From assembly GCF_001894785.1 (NCBI RefSeq), contig NZ_BCWW01000011.1:154872-218871 (forward strand): a DNA stretch of 64,000 nt. Direction: 5' to 3'. The notes beneath the pieces were generated by a model. The model saw nothing but the letters and a program-made list of their open reading frames with translations, did no database searches and had not been told where the DNA came from. Shown one piece after another: positions 9,069 through 17,682 of this stretch. The stretch comes from Rhodococcoides fascians NBRC 12155 = LMG 3623. Its GTDB lineage: Bacteria; Actinomycetota; Actinomycetes; Mycobacteriales; Mycobacteriaceae. The translations under genes were made by a program, and so were the position numbers. The first letter of the stretch is position 1. Each line of letters starts with the position of its first letter.

Positions 9069-10445
9069 ATGACGACCTACAAGACTGTCAATCCTGCCGA
9101 CGGCACAATTGTCAAGGAATTCGAGACTCTCGACGGTGCCGGCGTCGAGCGTGCACTTGCCGATGCACACGCCGGTTTCCAGACATGGCGCAAGACCTCA
9201 CCGAAGCATCGCGCCGACATCCTGCACAAGGTCGCCGATCTCTACGCCGAGCGTTCCGACGAACTGGCCCGCACGATCTCGCTCGAAATGGGCAAGCCTC
9301 TCACCGAATCCCAGGGCGAGGTGGAACTGTCGTCGAACATCTACCGCTACTACGCCGACCACGGCCCGTCGCTTCTCGAGGATGAGAAGCTCGACGTACC
9401 CGGCGCGGAAGACACTGTGCTGCAGCGTAAGCCGGTGGGCGCACTCGTTGGCGTCATGCCGTGGAACTTCCCGTACTACCAGGTTGCCCGGTTCGCCGGC
9501 CCGAACCTGATGGTGGGCAACACGATTCTGCTCAAGCATGCGCCCAACTGCCCGCAATCTGCGCTACTGATGGAGGAAATCTTCCAGCAGGCCGGTCTGC
9601 CCCGGGACGCATACATCAACATTTTCGCGACCAACGACCAGATCGCCGACATGATCGCCGACTCCCGCGTCCAGGGCGTCTCGCTCACCGGTAGTGAGAG
9701 GGCCGGAACCTCCGTCGCCGAGACGGCCGGACGCAACCTCAAGAAGGTCGTCCTCGAACTCGGCGGATCGGACGTATTCATCCTGCTCGATTCCGACGAC
9801 ATGGACGCCACCGTCGAATCCGCGACCCGGGCGCGGCTGTCCAACGCAGGCCAGGCCTGCAACGCCGCCAAGCGCATCCTCGTCGCCGAGGAGGTCTACG
9901 ACGACTTCGTCACCAAGCTCGTCGCGTCGTTCGAGGCCGTGCAAACCGGCGACCCGCTGGACGCGAAGACCACCCTCGGACCACTGTCGTCGCAAACCGC
10001 CGCCGACACGCTGATCGAGCAGATCGACGACGCCGTCGCCAAGGGCGCAACGCTGCTGACCGGCGGTAAGAAGATCGACGGACCGGGTGCCTACGTGCAG
10101 CCGACGCTGCTGACAGACGTGACCCCGGACATGCGCGCCTACAGCGAAGAGCTGTTCGGGCCGGCCGGTGTGATCTACAAGGTCGAAAGCGCGCAGCAGG
10201 CAATCGAACTGGCGAACTCCTCCGCATACGGTCTCAGCGGCTCGGTGTGGAGCGCTGACCTCGACAAGGCCCGCGACGTCGCCGAGCAACTCGAAGTGGG
10301 CATGGCGTTCGTCAACGAACACGGCACCACACTGCCCGGCCTGCCGTTCGGCGGTGTGAAGCGCTCCGGCGTCGGCCGCGAGCTGGGACCGTGGGGCATG
10401 GACGAATTCGTGAACAAAAAGCTCGTCCGAGTCTCCGCGAAGTAG
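9069..10445 (+). CDS. gabD: NAD(P)-dependent succinate-semialdehyde-type aldehyde dehydrogenase
   Basis: 458 residues from the ATG at 9069 ([15 protein letters not shown]). The ALDH fold is complete: general base Glu230 in VVLELGGSD, nucleophile Cys264 in [11 protein letters not shown], and the Asn of [13 protein letters not shown]. The QACNAAKR context and short length match the GabD2-like branch in actinobacteria, which makes succinate from succinate semialdehyde. The substrate is inferred from family resemblance only. Placed head-to-head with isocitrate dehydrogenase across 240 bases. Followed at once by a strong hairpin, so it is likely monocistronic. Confidence 0.88.
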   Translation: MTTYKTVNPADGTIVKEFETLDGAGVERALADAHAGFQTWRKTSPKHRADILHKVADLYAERSDELARTISLEMGKPLTESQGEVELSSNIYRYYADHGPSLLEDEKLDVPGAEDTVLQRKPVGALVGVMPWNFPYYQVARFAGPNLMVGNTILLKHAPNCPQSALLMEEIFQQAGLPRDAYINIFATNDQIADMIADSRVQGVSLTGSERAGTSVAETAGRNLKKVVLELGGSDVFILLDSDDMDATVESATRARLSNAGQACNAAKRILVAEEVYDDFVTKLVASFEAVQTGDPLDAKTTLGPLSSQTAADTLIEQIDDAVAKGATLLTGGKKIDGPGAYVQPTLLTDVTPDMRAYSEELFGPAGVIYKVESAQQAIELANSSAYGLSGSVWSADLDKARDVAEQLEVGMAFVNEHGTTLPGLPFGGVKRSGVGRELGPWGMDEFVNKKLVRVSAK

Positions 10446-10455
10446 CCGTACTCGC

Positions 10456-10489
10456 CGATGCTCCCCGGGCAGTTGCTCGGGGAGCATCG
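10456..10489 (+). terminator. Hairpin terminator after the aldehyde dehydrogenase
   Basis: A perfect 12-bp stem (CGATGCTCCCCG pairing with CGGGGAGCATCG) with a 10-base loop starts 10 bases past the stop codon. No clear U-tract follows, which is common in high-GC actinobacteria. Confidence 0.8.
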
Positions 10490-10513
10490 CGCTGCTGCGG
10501 TCATACTGTCTCG

Positions 10514-10810
10514 GTGATCGTCGAACACGCCCTGCTGCATGTCATCCCCCACCGAACCGACGAGTTCGAAACCGCGTTCGCCGATGCGAAATCGATCATC
10601 GCGTCGATGCCGGGGTTCGTGAATCTGACCCTCTCGCGGGGCATCGAGCAGCCGAATACCTACCTGCTGTTGGTGAAGTGGGAACGACTCGAAGACCACA
10701 CCGACGGCTTTCGTGGTTCCGACGAGTATCAGCAGTGGAAGTCGCTGCTGCACCATTTCTACGAACCGTTCCCCGTCGTCGAGCATTTTGCTCCGATGCT
10801 CGAGGCGTAA
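10514..10810 (+). CDS. Antibiotic biosynthesis monooxygenase (ABM) fold protein
   Basis: 98 residues from a GTG at 10514. A single ferredoxin-like ABM domain: an N-terminal strand (IVEHALLHVIP), a helix (DEFETAFADAKSII), then MPGFVNLTLSRGIEQP and a C-terminal FRGSDEYQQWKSLLHHFYEP segment. Family members include cofactor-free monooxygenases and haem-degrading enzymes; many are uncharacterised, and nothing fixes the substrate. It lies between the aldehyde dehydrogenase terminator and a lipase-like gene, 47 bases ahead of the latter, so the two are probably co-transcribed. Confidence 0.8.
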   Translation: MIVEHALLHVIPHRTDEFETAFADAKSIIASMPGFVNLTLSRGIEQPNTYLLLVKWERLEDHTDGFRGSDEYQQWKSLLHHFYEPFPVVEHFAPMLEA

Positions 10811-10857
10811 GAGTTAGGTTCGTGTCTCGACCCTCTCGCCGCACCAAGGAGATTTCC

Positions 10858-11727
10858 GTGGCCAACGCTTCGTCGTTCGTGTCCAAGCAGGACGACCTCG
10901 AGATCAGCACCTACACCTGGGCGACGTCCGCCGATCCTGCTCGCGGCGTTGTACAGATCGCGCACGGACTGGCCGAGCACGGCAGCCGCTACGCGCGATT
11001 CGCGGCCGCTTTGAACGGCGCCGGCTTCCACGTCGTCGCGTCCGATCATCGCGGCCACGGCGAGTCCATCGTCGACACCCCGGGCGATTTCGGTGCCGCT
11101 GCATTCGCTGGGCTGTGGGCCGACATCGAGCAGCTCGGCGAATCGTTGCTGAACGAGTACCCGGACCTGCCGCTGTTCTTGTTCGCTCACTCGATGGGTT
11201 CGTTTGCCGCGCAGCATGTTCTGATCGAGCGCTCGGACCTGTACGAGGGTGTGGTGCTGTCGGGCTCGACCACGCTGAACATCCTCGCCGCCGGAATGGC
11301 CGACGCCCCCGCAGGCGATCTCAGCGTGTTCAACGCCGCCTTCGAGCACCGCACCGGATACGAGTGGCTTTCCCGTGACGAGGCCGAAGTGGACGCCTAC
11401 GTCGCCGACCCGCTGTGCGGCTTCGACCTCCCCGAGTCGACGGTGCCCGCGCTGTTCGGTGAGGCCGAGAAGCTCGCCGACCCACACAACCTCGAGCAAA
11501 TCCGCTCCGACCTGCCGCTGCTCATCACGTCGGGAACGGACGACCCACTCGCCGGCGGCGGCCAGTTGATCGAGACACTGGCGTCCCGCTACCGCGCGGC
11601 CGGCATGAGCGATGTAACCGTCACCCTGTACCCCGGTGCCCGCCACGAAATCCTCAACGAGACCAACCGTGACGAGGTCACAGCCGACATCATCGGTTGG
11701 CTCACCGACCGCGCCGGATCGGCCTAA
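10858..11727 (+). CDS. Monoacylglycerol lipase-like alpha/beta hydrolase
   Basis: 289 residues from a GTG at 10858, which has AAGGAGA in good position. Features are HGLAEHGSRYARFA (oxyanion region, residues 36-49), SDHRGHGES (62-70), nucleophile elbow AHSMGSF with Ser112, and a late ARHEILNE histidine. This order (HGxxEHSxRY then HGxS then HSMG) is that of the monoglyceride lipase / lysophospholipase branch, which releases fatty acid from monoacylglycerol or similar esters. Cytoplasmic as read. Its last four bases overlap the convergent P450 gene. Confidence 0.87.
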   Translation: MANASSFVSKQDDLEISTYTWATSADPARGVVQIAHGLAEHGSRYARFAAALNGAGFHVVASDHRGHGESIVDTPGDFGAAAFAGLWADIEQLGESLLNEYPDLPLFLFAHSMGSFAAQHVLIERSDLYEGVVLSGSTTLNILAAGMADAPAGDLSVFNAAFEHRTGYEWLSRDEAEVDAYVADPLCGFDLPESTVPALFGEAEKLADPHNLEQIRSDLPLLITSGTDDPLAGGGQLIETLASRYRAAGMSDVTVTLYPGARHEILNETNRDEVTADIIGWLTDRAGSA

Positions 11728-13076
11728 CGCCGTCTCAGCTGCACGGGCTGGCCGTCCTCCGGGAAGGGCAGCGACGTGAAGTTCAGCGGTGCAACGTAAT
11801 CGGGGTCGACCGTCCAGTCGAATCGCAGCAACAGGTGATGCATGATCGTCTTGATCTCGGCCCCGGCGAAGAACATGCCGATGCATTTGTGGACGCCGCC
11901 GCCGAACGGCTCCCACGCATAGCGGTGCACCTTGTCCTCGCGGCGATCGGCGGCGAACCGTCCGGGATCGAATTGCTCGGGGTTGGGCCAGTACTGCTCC
12001 ATGTGATGCGTGAAGTGCGGCGCGACAGAGGCATACGTTCCCGCGGGCACGAACTTGCCTTGCACCTCGGTGTCCTTCACGGCGCGGCGGGCCACTACCG
12101 GTGTGGGCGAGACCAGGCGCAAGCACTCCTTCATGACCAGATCGACGTTGGTCAGCTCGTCGAGTTGCGCGAACGAGGGAGCATCGGTGCCCAGCGCCTC
12201 GCATTCGGCCCGGCACTTGTCTTGCCACTCCGGATGCTGGCCGAGGTACTGCATCATCGTCGACAGCGTGATCGTCGACGTGTCGTGCGCAGCCATGAGC
12301 AGGAAGATCATGTGGTCGATCACTTCGTCGTCGGAGAAATGCTCTCCGTCGTCACCCTCGATGTGGCACAACACCGAGAAGAGGTCGTCGGTCTCGGTGG
12401 CTCGACGGGCCGGGAGGTAGCGGCGGAAGAACTGGTCCAGCACCGCTCGGCCGTCCAGACCCCGCTTCCACCGCGTGCCCGGAACGCGGTAGCGCACGAT
12501 CGACGTGGCAGCCTGCACGCAGGCGATGAAACTCGCATTGAGCTCCGCAATGTCGGCGTCCGTCGTTCCCTCGGCACCGCCCATGAAGATGCTCGTCGCG
12601 ACGTCCAGCGTCAGCGCTTTGAGCGCCGGGTAGACCTGGAAGTCGCGGCCCGGCTGCCATGCGTCCAAACCTGTTGCCGTGACGGGATTCAACGCTGCGA
12701 CGGACTTGGTCAGCCGGTCCCGAGTGAAAGCCTGCTGCATGATTCGTCGATGACGTAGATGCTCTTCGGAGTCGAGCAGCATCAGCCCGCCGTGGAAGAA
12801 CGGCCCGATCAACAGCGACCACCCGTCACCGTTGGCGAACGCCTTGTCCGCATTCTGCAGCACTTGCTGACACGCATCGGGGCCGAGAACGGTGATCCAC
12901 TTCTGTCCGGCCATCGTCATCCACGAGACCTCGCCGTACTTGTCCCACCGACTACCGAGCAGCTTCAGAGGGTCGCGAATGTACTCGAGTGTGTGCCCGA
13001 CGACGGGAAGACCGCCGTCGCCGAACACCGGTTGGAGAGCTGAATCTGCGGGTGGAGCAGCCAGAGCACGTGCCAT
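11724..13076 (-). CDS. Cytochrome P450
   Basis: 450 residues with all P450 landmarks: the I-helix oxygen-activation motif AAHDTST, the ExxR motif in KECLRLVSP, and the haem loop FGGGVHKCIGM with thiolate ligand Cys398. The start has GGAGG six bases upstream. No membrane anchor, as expected for a soluble bacterial P450. The divergent TetR gene and shared palindrome recall the mycobacterial CYP136/TetR pair, and I suspect a CYP136-type enzyme, but subfamily assignment needs alignment. No ferredoxin or reductase gene is adjacent, so electrons must come from elsewhere. Confidence 0.9.
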   Translation of the reverse strand: MARALAAPPADSALQPVFGDGGLPVVGHTLEYIRDPLKLLGSRWDKYGEVSWMTMAGQKWITVLGPDACQQVLQNADKAFANGDGWSLLIGPFFHGGLMLLDSEEHLRHRRIMQQAFTRDRLTKSVAALNPVTATGLDAWQPGRDFQVYPALKALTLDVATSIFMGGAEGTTDADIAELNASFIACVQAATSIVRYRVPGTRWKRGLDGRAVLDQFFRRYLPARRATETDDLFSVLCHIEGDDGEHFSDDEVIDHMIFLLMAAHDTSTITLSTMMQYLGQHPEWQDKCRAECEALGTDAPSFAQLDELTNVDLVMKECLRLVSPTPVVARRAVKDTEVQGKFVPAGTYASVAPHFTHHMEQYWPNPEQFDPGRFAADRREDKVHRYAWEPFGGGVHKCIGMFFAGAEIKTIMHHLLLRFDWTVDPDYVAPLNFTSLPFPEDGQPVQLRRR

Positions 13077-13091
13077 TGTCGACCTCCGTCA

Positions 13092-13115
13092 ATCTGACAT
13101 GACGTCATGTCAGAT
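13092..13115. promoter_or_regulatory. Perfect 24-bp palindrome, probable TetR operator
   Basis: The half-site ATCTGACATGAC is followed directly by its exact reverse complement. It lies 15 bases upstream of the P450 start and 46 upstream of the TetR start. It therefore should cover both divergent promoters and allow autoregulation plus P450 repression by the adjacent TetR protein. A perfect 24-bp dyad is far beyond chance. Confidence 0.82.
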
Positions 13116-13161
13116 GAGATGTAGTCTGCGTCACAGTCACGGTCTCTGTCAAGATCTACCC

Positions 13162-13779
13162 ATGCCCCCTACGACGCGTCGCTACAACGGCATGAGCGCC
13201 GACGACCGCGCGGCCGACCGCCGAGCGAGATTGCTCGACGCCGGCCTCGAGGTATTCGCGGCAGCCGGAGCGAAGGGTGCGACCATGACCGCGATCTGCG
13301 CATACGCCAAGCTCACCGAGCGCTACTTCTACCAAAACTTCACCAGCAGAGACGACTTGCTCGAGCAGGTCGTGGAATCGGTGTCCGCCGAGATACGAAC
13401 GGCAGCGCTGGATGCACTGCACTCCCCCGCCCGGACCGTCGACGAGAAGGTACACAAAGCGGTGACCGCGTTCGTCGGCGTCCTGACCGAGGACCGTCGC
13501 AAGGGCCGGGTTGCGATGATCGAATCGCTGGCCGTCGACTCCCTCCGCGAATACCGACGAAAGTCCCTGCGCGGCTTTGCTCATCTGGTGGCCGAACAGT
13601 CGCGCGAACTGTACGGCGACAAGGCTTGGCCCCAACCACAGTCCGAGATCAACGGTCTGCTCTTCATCGGTGGACTTGCCGAACTCGTGATCGCCTGGCT
13701 GAACGACGAAATCGACATCGCACCTGCAGACATCGTCGACGCCGCAACACGTCACTTCATCGCTACCGCGCACCGCTGA
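13162..13779 (+). CDS. TetR-family transcriptional regulator
   Basis: 205 residues. The N-terminal TetR HTH has DRRARLLDAGLEVFAAAGAKGATMTA leading into ICAYAKLTERYFYQNF, where the YFYQNF segment is the recognition helix end. The C-terminal half is the variable ligand domain. The ATG at 13162 is the first start in the frame that leaves the divergent P450 promoter free. The perfect palindrome at 13092 is its likely site, so it probably represses the P450 and itself until a P450 substrate or related lipid binds. Confidence 0.9.
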   Translation: MPPTTRRYNGMSADDRAADRRARLLDAGLEVFAAAGAKGATMTAICAYAKLTERYFYQNFTSRDDLLEQVVESVSAEIRTAALDALHSPARTVDEKVHKAVTAFVGVLTEDRRKGRVAMIESLAVDSLREYRRKSLRGFAHLVAEQSRELYGDKAWPQPQSEINGLLFIGGLAELVIAWLNDEIDIAPADIVDAATRHFIATAHR

Positions 13780-13834
13780 GGTGCCTTCGGCAGTGGCGTG
13801 ATTATGTGCCCGCAGAGGCACTTACCCGCACCAC

Positions 13835-13849
13835 TGCGCCGGAGGCGCA
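13835..13849. terminator. Short hairpin between convergent genes
   Basis: TGCGCC-GGA-GGCGCA forms a 6-bp stem with a 3-base loop, four bases past the acetamidase stop and 56 past the TetR stop. It is a weak candidate for termination from both sides. Confidence 0.35.
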
Positions 13850-13852
13850 CTA

Positions 13853-15217
13853 CTACCGGTCGAAGTGCGCCTTCGAGATCTGTCCGTGCACGCCGACGGT
13901 CTTGTCGACCACCTGCGAGACGGTGAAGTTCGCGGCAGCGGAGAGGTACGCATACGCCGTCGCTCGGTCCATGCCGAGGTCCGTCTCCAAGAAGTCCAGA
14001 GCGTTGACGACCGCGCGACGCATCGCCGCGTTCAGGTCCGAACTCTGGCCGCCGACGGCCCCGTCCGGATCTGACAGGCCGATCGGAATCCACGAGTCCT
14101 CGTTCTCGGCAAAGGGATACGAGTACGCGACAGACGGCGCGTCACCGCTGCCCGCCTTGCAGACCGTAAGGCGGAAGGTGCCGCGCAGAGACCCCTCCAT
14201 CGCAGTCAGGGCCACCTCACCGTCACCCATCGCCATGTGCGGATCGCCGACGTAGAACAGCGCGCCCTCCGCGAACACGGGAAGGTAGAACGTCGAGCCG
14301 ACGCCGAGCAGACCGACGTCGATGTTGCCGCCGCCGAGCGTCGGGGGAATCGAGTTGGCATTCGGGGATGTCAGACCTGGGTCGCTGGCGAACGCCACGC
14401 CCATCATGCCCATGAACGGGCGCAGCGGAAAGCGCACGGCCGCATCGCCGTACCGCATCACGCCCTGTCCGTCCTCGACGGCCGTGAACGTGGATACATT
14501 GCCGTACTGCGTCGGGTCACCCGATTTCCTGCCGTCGCTTCCGATCGGCGGCATGACTTCATCAAGGCTGATGCCCGCCGGTGCCTCGCCGGACGCCGTA
14601 ACTGCCAGCGCGCCCTTGCCGTGCCTACTCGACACCACCCCGTACGGCACCCGCGGAACGGCCTCGAGTGTCTCGATCTTGAGAACGTCTCCGCGCTGAG
14701 CGCCCTCCACGAACACCGGACCGGTCACGACGTGCGGTCCGTCGACGTCGAAGTTGCGTACCGTCCTGTCGTATCCGCTGGCAATGTCGATGGCGTCCTG
14801 GAGGACGTCGGACTCCGAAACGCCTTTGCCGCCGAAGAATTCGACGGGATCGCGGCCCTGGTCCTCGAGAATGCCCTCGTGGCTGAGCGCATCGATGGTG
14901 ACAGTCTCGCCGGACTTCATCTGCAGTACCGACTCCGATTCGACCGTCGGGACGTAGCCCCACAGAACCTTGTCGACCTCGGAGCTCAGGTAGTGGTCTC
15001 CCGAGATGTCGCCCGATCCTGGGTTGAGAATGGCACCCGCGGGCGCTACCGGAGCCGATGAGCTTGTTGCCGCGGTAGTGGTCGAGGACGTCGAACACGC
15101 TGCTGTAGTTGCCAAACCAGCCCCTGCGCTCATCGCTGCCACCGCCCGAATGAAGCCGCGTCGACCGATTCCTTTGCTGATCGTTTCCGCTGCGTGCTCT
15201 GCCATCGACTGCGCCAT
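13853..15217 (-). CDS. Acetamidase/formamidase family protein, Tat-exported lipoprotein
   Basis: 454 residues. The N-terminus has a twin-arginine motif (RRGFIRAV, Arg19-Arg20), a hydrophobic stretch, and a lipobox ending at Cys41 (TTAACS), followed by a Ser/Thr-rich linker to about residue 60. The remainder matches the acetamidase/formamidase family (RPFMGMMGVAF; GDPHMAMGDGEVALTAMEGSL), whose members release ammonia from short amides. Most members are cytoplasmic; this one should be folded, exported by Tat and anchored outside the membrane. It lies downstream of a full peptide-type ABC importer on the same strand, suggesting extracellular amide processing tied to uptake. Confidence 0.82.
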   Translation of the reverse strand: MAQSMAEHAAETISKGIGRRGFIRAVAAMSAGAGLATTAACSTSSTTTAATSSSAPVAPAGAILNPGSGDISGDHYLSSEVDKVLWGYVPTVESESVLQMKSGETVTIDALSHEGILEDQGRDPVEFFGGKGVSESDVLQDAIDIASGYDRTVRNFDVDGPHVVTGPVFVEGAQRGDVLKIETLEAVPRVPYGVVSSRHGKGALAVTASGEAPAGISLDEVMPPIGSDGRKSGDPTQYGNVSTFTAVEDGQGVMRYGDAAVRFPLRPFMGMMGVAFASDPGLTSPNANSIPPTLGGGNIDVGLLGVGSTFYLPVFAEGALFYVGDPHMAMGDGEVALTAMEGSLRGTFRLTVCKAGSGDAPSVAYSYPFAENEDSWIPIGLSDPDGAVGGQSSDLNAAMRRAVVNALDFLETDLGMDRATAYAYLSAAANFTVSQVVDKTVGVHGQISKAHFDR

Positions 15218-15306
15218 GCTGCCTCCTGAATTGTCCGAATATCGAACGTAGATCAGGGGTGTTTCTCAGCAGTTACGAACGCGCGTCACGCGAATTGCTC
15301 AGCGAC

Positions 15307-15870
15307 TCAACTGGGGTCGCTGCCGGCGATCGCCGACCACCAGATCGCGGTGACAGCTGCCAACAGACTCACTGCCAGAAATTGTGCAAAGCCCCCACCG
15401 TCGACGATCAACCACAGCAGCCCGATGAACGGGCCGGCCACCGCTGCGGGGGCGTCGAGCATGATCCGACGACGCAGCGAACCGAATCTGGCGCTGCGCC
15501 TGCGCAGATCGGAGTCGTTGAGGCGCGGGGCATCGAGAGGTGTTCCCGGCGGTAAGGACGATCGACGCCGACCAGACGGCAACGCAACGATCCCCGGTTC
15601 GACGACGAAGGCGCGGCGTCCGAGAAACGACCTACCGACCTTCGCTTCGGCGTCGGGGACCAATCCGAGAAGACCGATGTGGAAGTAGACGGGGTACCAG
15701 GCCCGCCCGCCGTTCTCGTGGACTTCCAGGTACCCACGCGAGCGCATGCGGTGTTGAAACCGAACACGACGCACGGCGATTCGATCCCGAGACCGCGCTG
15801 CGGATCGTCCGGCCAACAAGGCCGAGGCCACAGACCAACCCGTCCAGATGAAAACGACGAGCGCAACCAA
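15307..15870 (-). CDS. Putative membrane protein, unknown
   Basis: 187 residues from a TTG at 15870. Hydrophobic segments lie at the N-terminus (VALVVFIWTGWSVASALL) and in the C-terminal third (two likely helices around AVAGPFIGLLWLIV and FLAVSLLAAVTAIWW). Between them is a basic soluble region with HENGGRAWYPVYFHIGLLG. In-frame sequence upstream of the TTG stays open and codes another hydrophobic stretch (VGVAAITLVVAASTAVYT) up to the stop of the binding-protein gene. The true start may therefore be further upstream at a non-standard codon. No family recognised. It sits last in the ABC importer run. Confidence 0.6.
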   Translation of the reverse strand: MVALVVFIWTGWSVASALLAGRSAARSRDRIAVRRVRFQHRMRSRGYLEVHENGGRAWYPVYFHIGLLGLVPDAEAKVGRSFLGRRAFVVEPGIVALPSGRRRSSLPPGTPLDAPRLNDSDLRRRSARFGSLRRRIMLDAPAAVAGPFIGLLWLIVDGGGFAQFLAVSLLAAVTAIWWSAIAGSDPS

Positions 15871-15956
15871 CAGGCCGAGCGGGGTGTAGACAGCGGTCGA
15901 TGCCGCGACAACCAGCGTGATTGCCGCGACACCGACCGGATATTCGAGCCCGTTGC

Positions 15957-17645
15957 TTATTTTAGGAACCCGACCTTCGACATGTCGATGTCGCCGAATC
16001 CTGGAGCACCGAAGTTGGCGAGATTGGACTTCGTCGCGTAGGTGAACGGACGCTGGAACAGCGTCAGGCTGTGGCCTTCGGCCCAGATCGCCTTGTCCGC
16101 CTCGTTGTAGTCGGCGATACGTGCTTCGTCGTCGAGCTCGCCCGCAGCCTTGTCGAGTAGTCCGTTGATCTCCTCGGACCCGACCTGGCCGTAGTTCTGC
16201 AGCGTGCTGCCGGGCGTCAAACGGAAGATGCCGTCACTGCTGGACGTGTACGGCGTTCCCTCCCAGGTGAAGTGGGTGACATCGAAGGCACCCACCAGGA
16301 TGTACTTCTCGAAGAAGTCGTCCGACGGCACCGCATCGATGATGAGGTTGGCACCGACAGCCTTGAGGTTCTGCTGGATGATCTGCGCTTCCTGCGTCGC
16401 GTTCGGGGTATCGGCCGGAATGATGTCGTGCAGATCGAGCTGCTGACCGTCCTTCGAGCGGAACTCACCGTTCATCGTCCAGCCGGCCGCGTCGAGTTCG
16501 GACTTCGCCTTCTCCGGATCGAACGTGATGTCGCCGTTGTTGGCCTGGTAGCCCTTCTGTCCGTCGACGTAGATATGACTGTTCAGCACCGTCGGGTTCG
16601 AGGTGATCTGGCCCAGCTGCGAGGTGGCCAGGTAGTCGCGGTCGATCGCCTTCATCAGAGCCAACCGGACCGCCTTGTCGGACGTGATGCGTCCGGGAGC
16701 ACCGTTGAAGTCGAAGTGGCGGTACTGAGACCCGAGGCTCTGCCGCAGGTCGACGTTCGGGATACCGCGGGCAACCTTGAACGCATCTGCGCTGCTGCCC
16801 AGTTCGTAGTAGTCGATCTCGCCGCTCTGCAACGCGCCGACGGACGCTGTCGAATCGAGTGGCAGGTACGTGATGGTGTCGAGCACTGCGGGATTTTCGC
16901 CCCACCAGTCCGGGTTGCGTTCGGCGACAATGCGCTTGCCACCGGGCTCGATGGTCCGGATACGGAACGGTCCTGCGGTGGCCGGCATCGTGCTCACAGA
17001 TCCGGTGTTGAATGCGTCGACACTGGCCATGGACTCAGCCGGCATCAGAGGCTCGTACAACGACCGCCAGTCACCGAACTTCTCGGCAAAGGTCAGGATG
17101 ACCTGCTGGTCGTTCTCGCCGCGGACGACGGACTCGACCTTGTCCCAGCCAGCGGTGCTGGACGCCTCGTAGGCCGGATCCTTACCGTTGTTGGCCGTCC
17201 ACGTTGCCACGAGGTCTGTGTAGTCCAACGGACGCCCGGTGCTCCACTTGGCCTTCGGGTTAATGTTGTACGTGATGACCTGCTTGCCGTCGACATCGGA
17301 CTCGGTGATGTCGGTGAAGAAATCCGTCGCGACCGTCAGGCTTGCATCGGCTGCAGCATTGAATGCTCTCGGCATCAATGCCAGGTAGTACCGTGCCGCA
17401 TCGACCGTCGTGCCATCGATTTGGTAGTAGTTGTAGTTGGTCGGCACCTGCGAGAGCGGAAAGTTCATATTTCCGCCCTGCTGGAGATCGCTGATGGGAT
17501 GCGGATTGATCTGCGCTCCGCTCTCGAAGGACGCGGGCGCATCGGGGTTGGGCCCGGTATCGCCCGAGCTGCACCCCGCCACCAGTCCCACAGTGGTCAC
17601 GGCCACCGCGATCGGGACCAGTGCCCGAAATAGCTTGGCTCTCAT
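15957..17645 (-). CDS. ABC transporter substrate-binding lipoprotein, family 5
   Basis: 562 residues from the ATG at 17645. A lipoprotein signal peptide ends with lipobox LVAGC (Cys25), then a Pro-rich linker. The long two-lobe family 5 binding domain includes KAKWSTGRPLDYTDLVATW, the usual peptide/nickel-binding signature region, and late LALMKAIDRDYLA. Such proteins capture oligopeptides, dipeptides, nickel chelates or glycosides outside the membrane. It belongs with the ATPase and two permeases immediately upstream on the same strand. The ligand cannot be read from sequence; the amidase two genes downstream hints at an amide or peptide. Confidence 0.9.
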   Translation of the reverse strand: MRAKLFRALVPIAVAVTTVGLVAGCSSGDTGPNPDAPASFESGAQINPHPISDLQQGGNMNFPLSQVPTNYNYYQIDGTTVDAARYYLALMPRAFNAAADASLTVATDFFTDITESDVDGKQVITYNINPKAKWSTGRPLDYTDLVATWTANNGKDPAYEASSTAGWDKVESVVRGENDQQVILTFAEKFGDWRSLYEPLMPAESMASVDAFNTGSVSTMPATAGPFRIRTIEPGGKRIVAERNPDWWGENPAVLDTITYLPLDSTASVGALQSGEIDYYELGSSADAFKVARGIPNVDLRQSLGSQYRHFDFNGAPGRITSDKAVRLALMKAIDRDYLATSQLGQITSNPTVLNSHIYVDGQKGYQANNGDITFDPEKAKSELDAAGWTMNGEFRSKDGQQLDLHDIIPADTPNATQEAQIIQQNLKAVGANLIIDAVPSDDFFEKYILVGAFDVTHFTWEGTPYTSSSDGIFRLTPGSTLQNYGQVGSEEINGLLDKAAGELDDEARIADYNEADKAIWAEGHSLTLFQRPFTYATKSNLANFGAPGFGDIDMSKVGFLK

Positions 17646-17682
17646 CAATTCACCTTTCTCAGTGTGCACGTAACCTGCAGGG

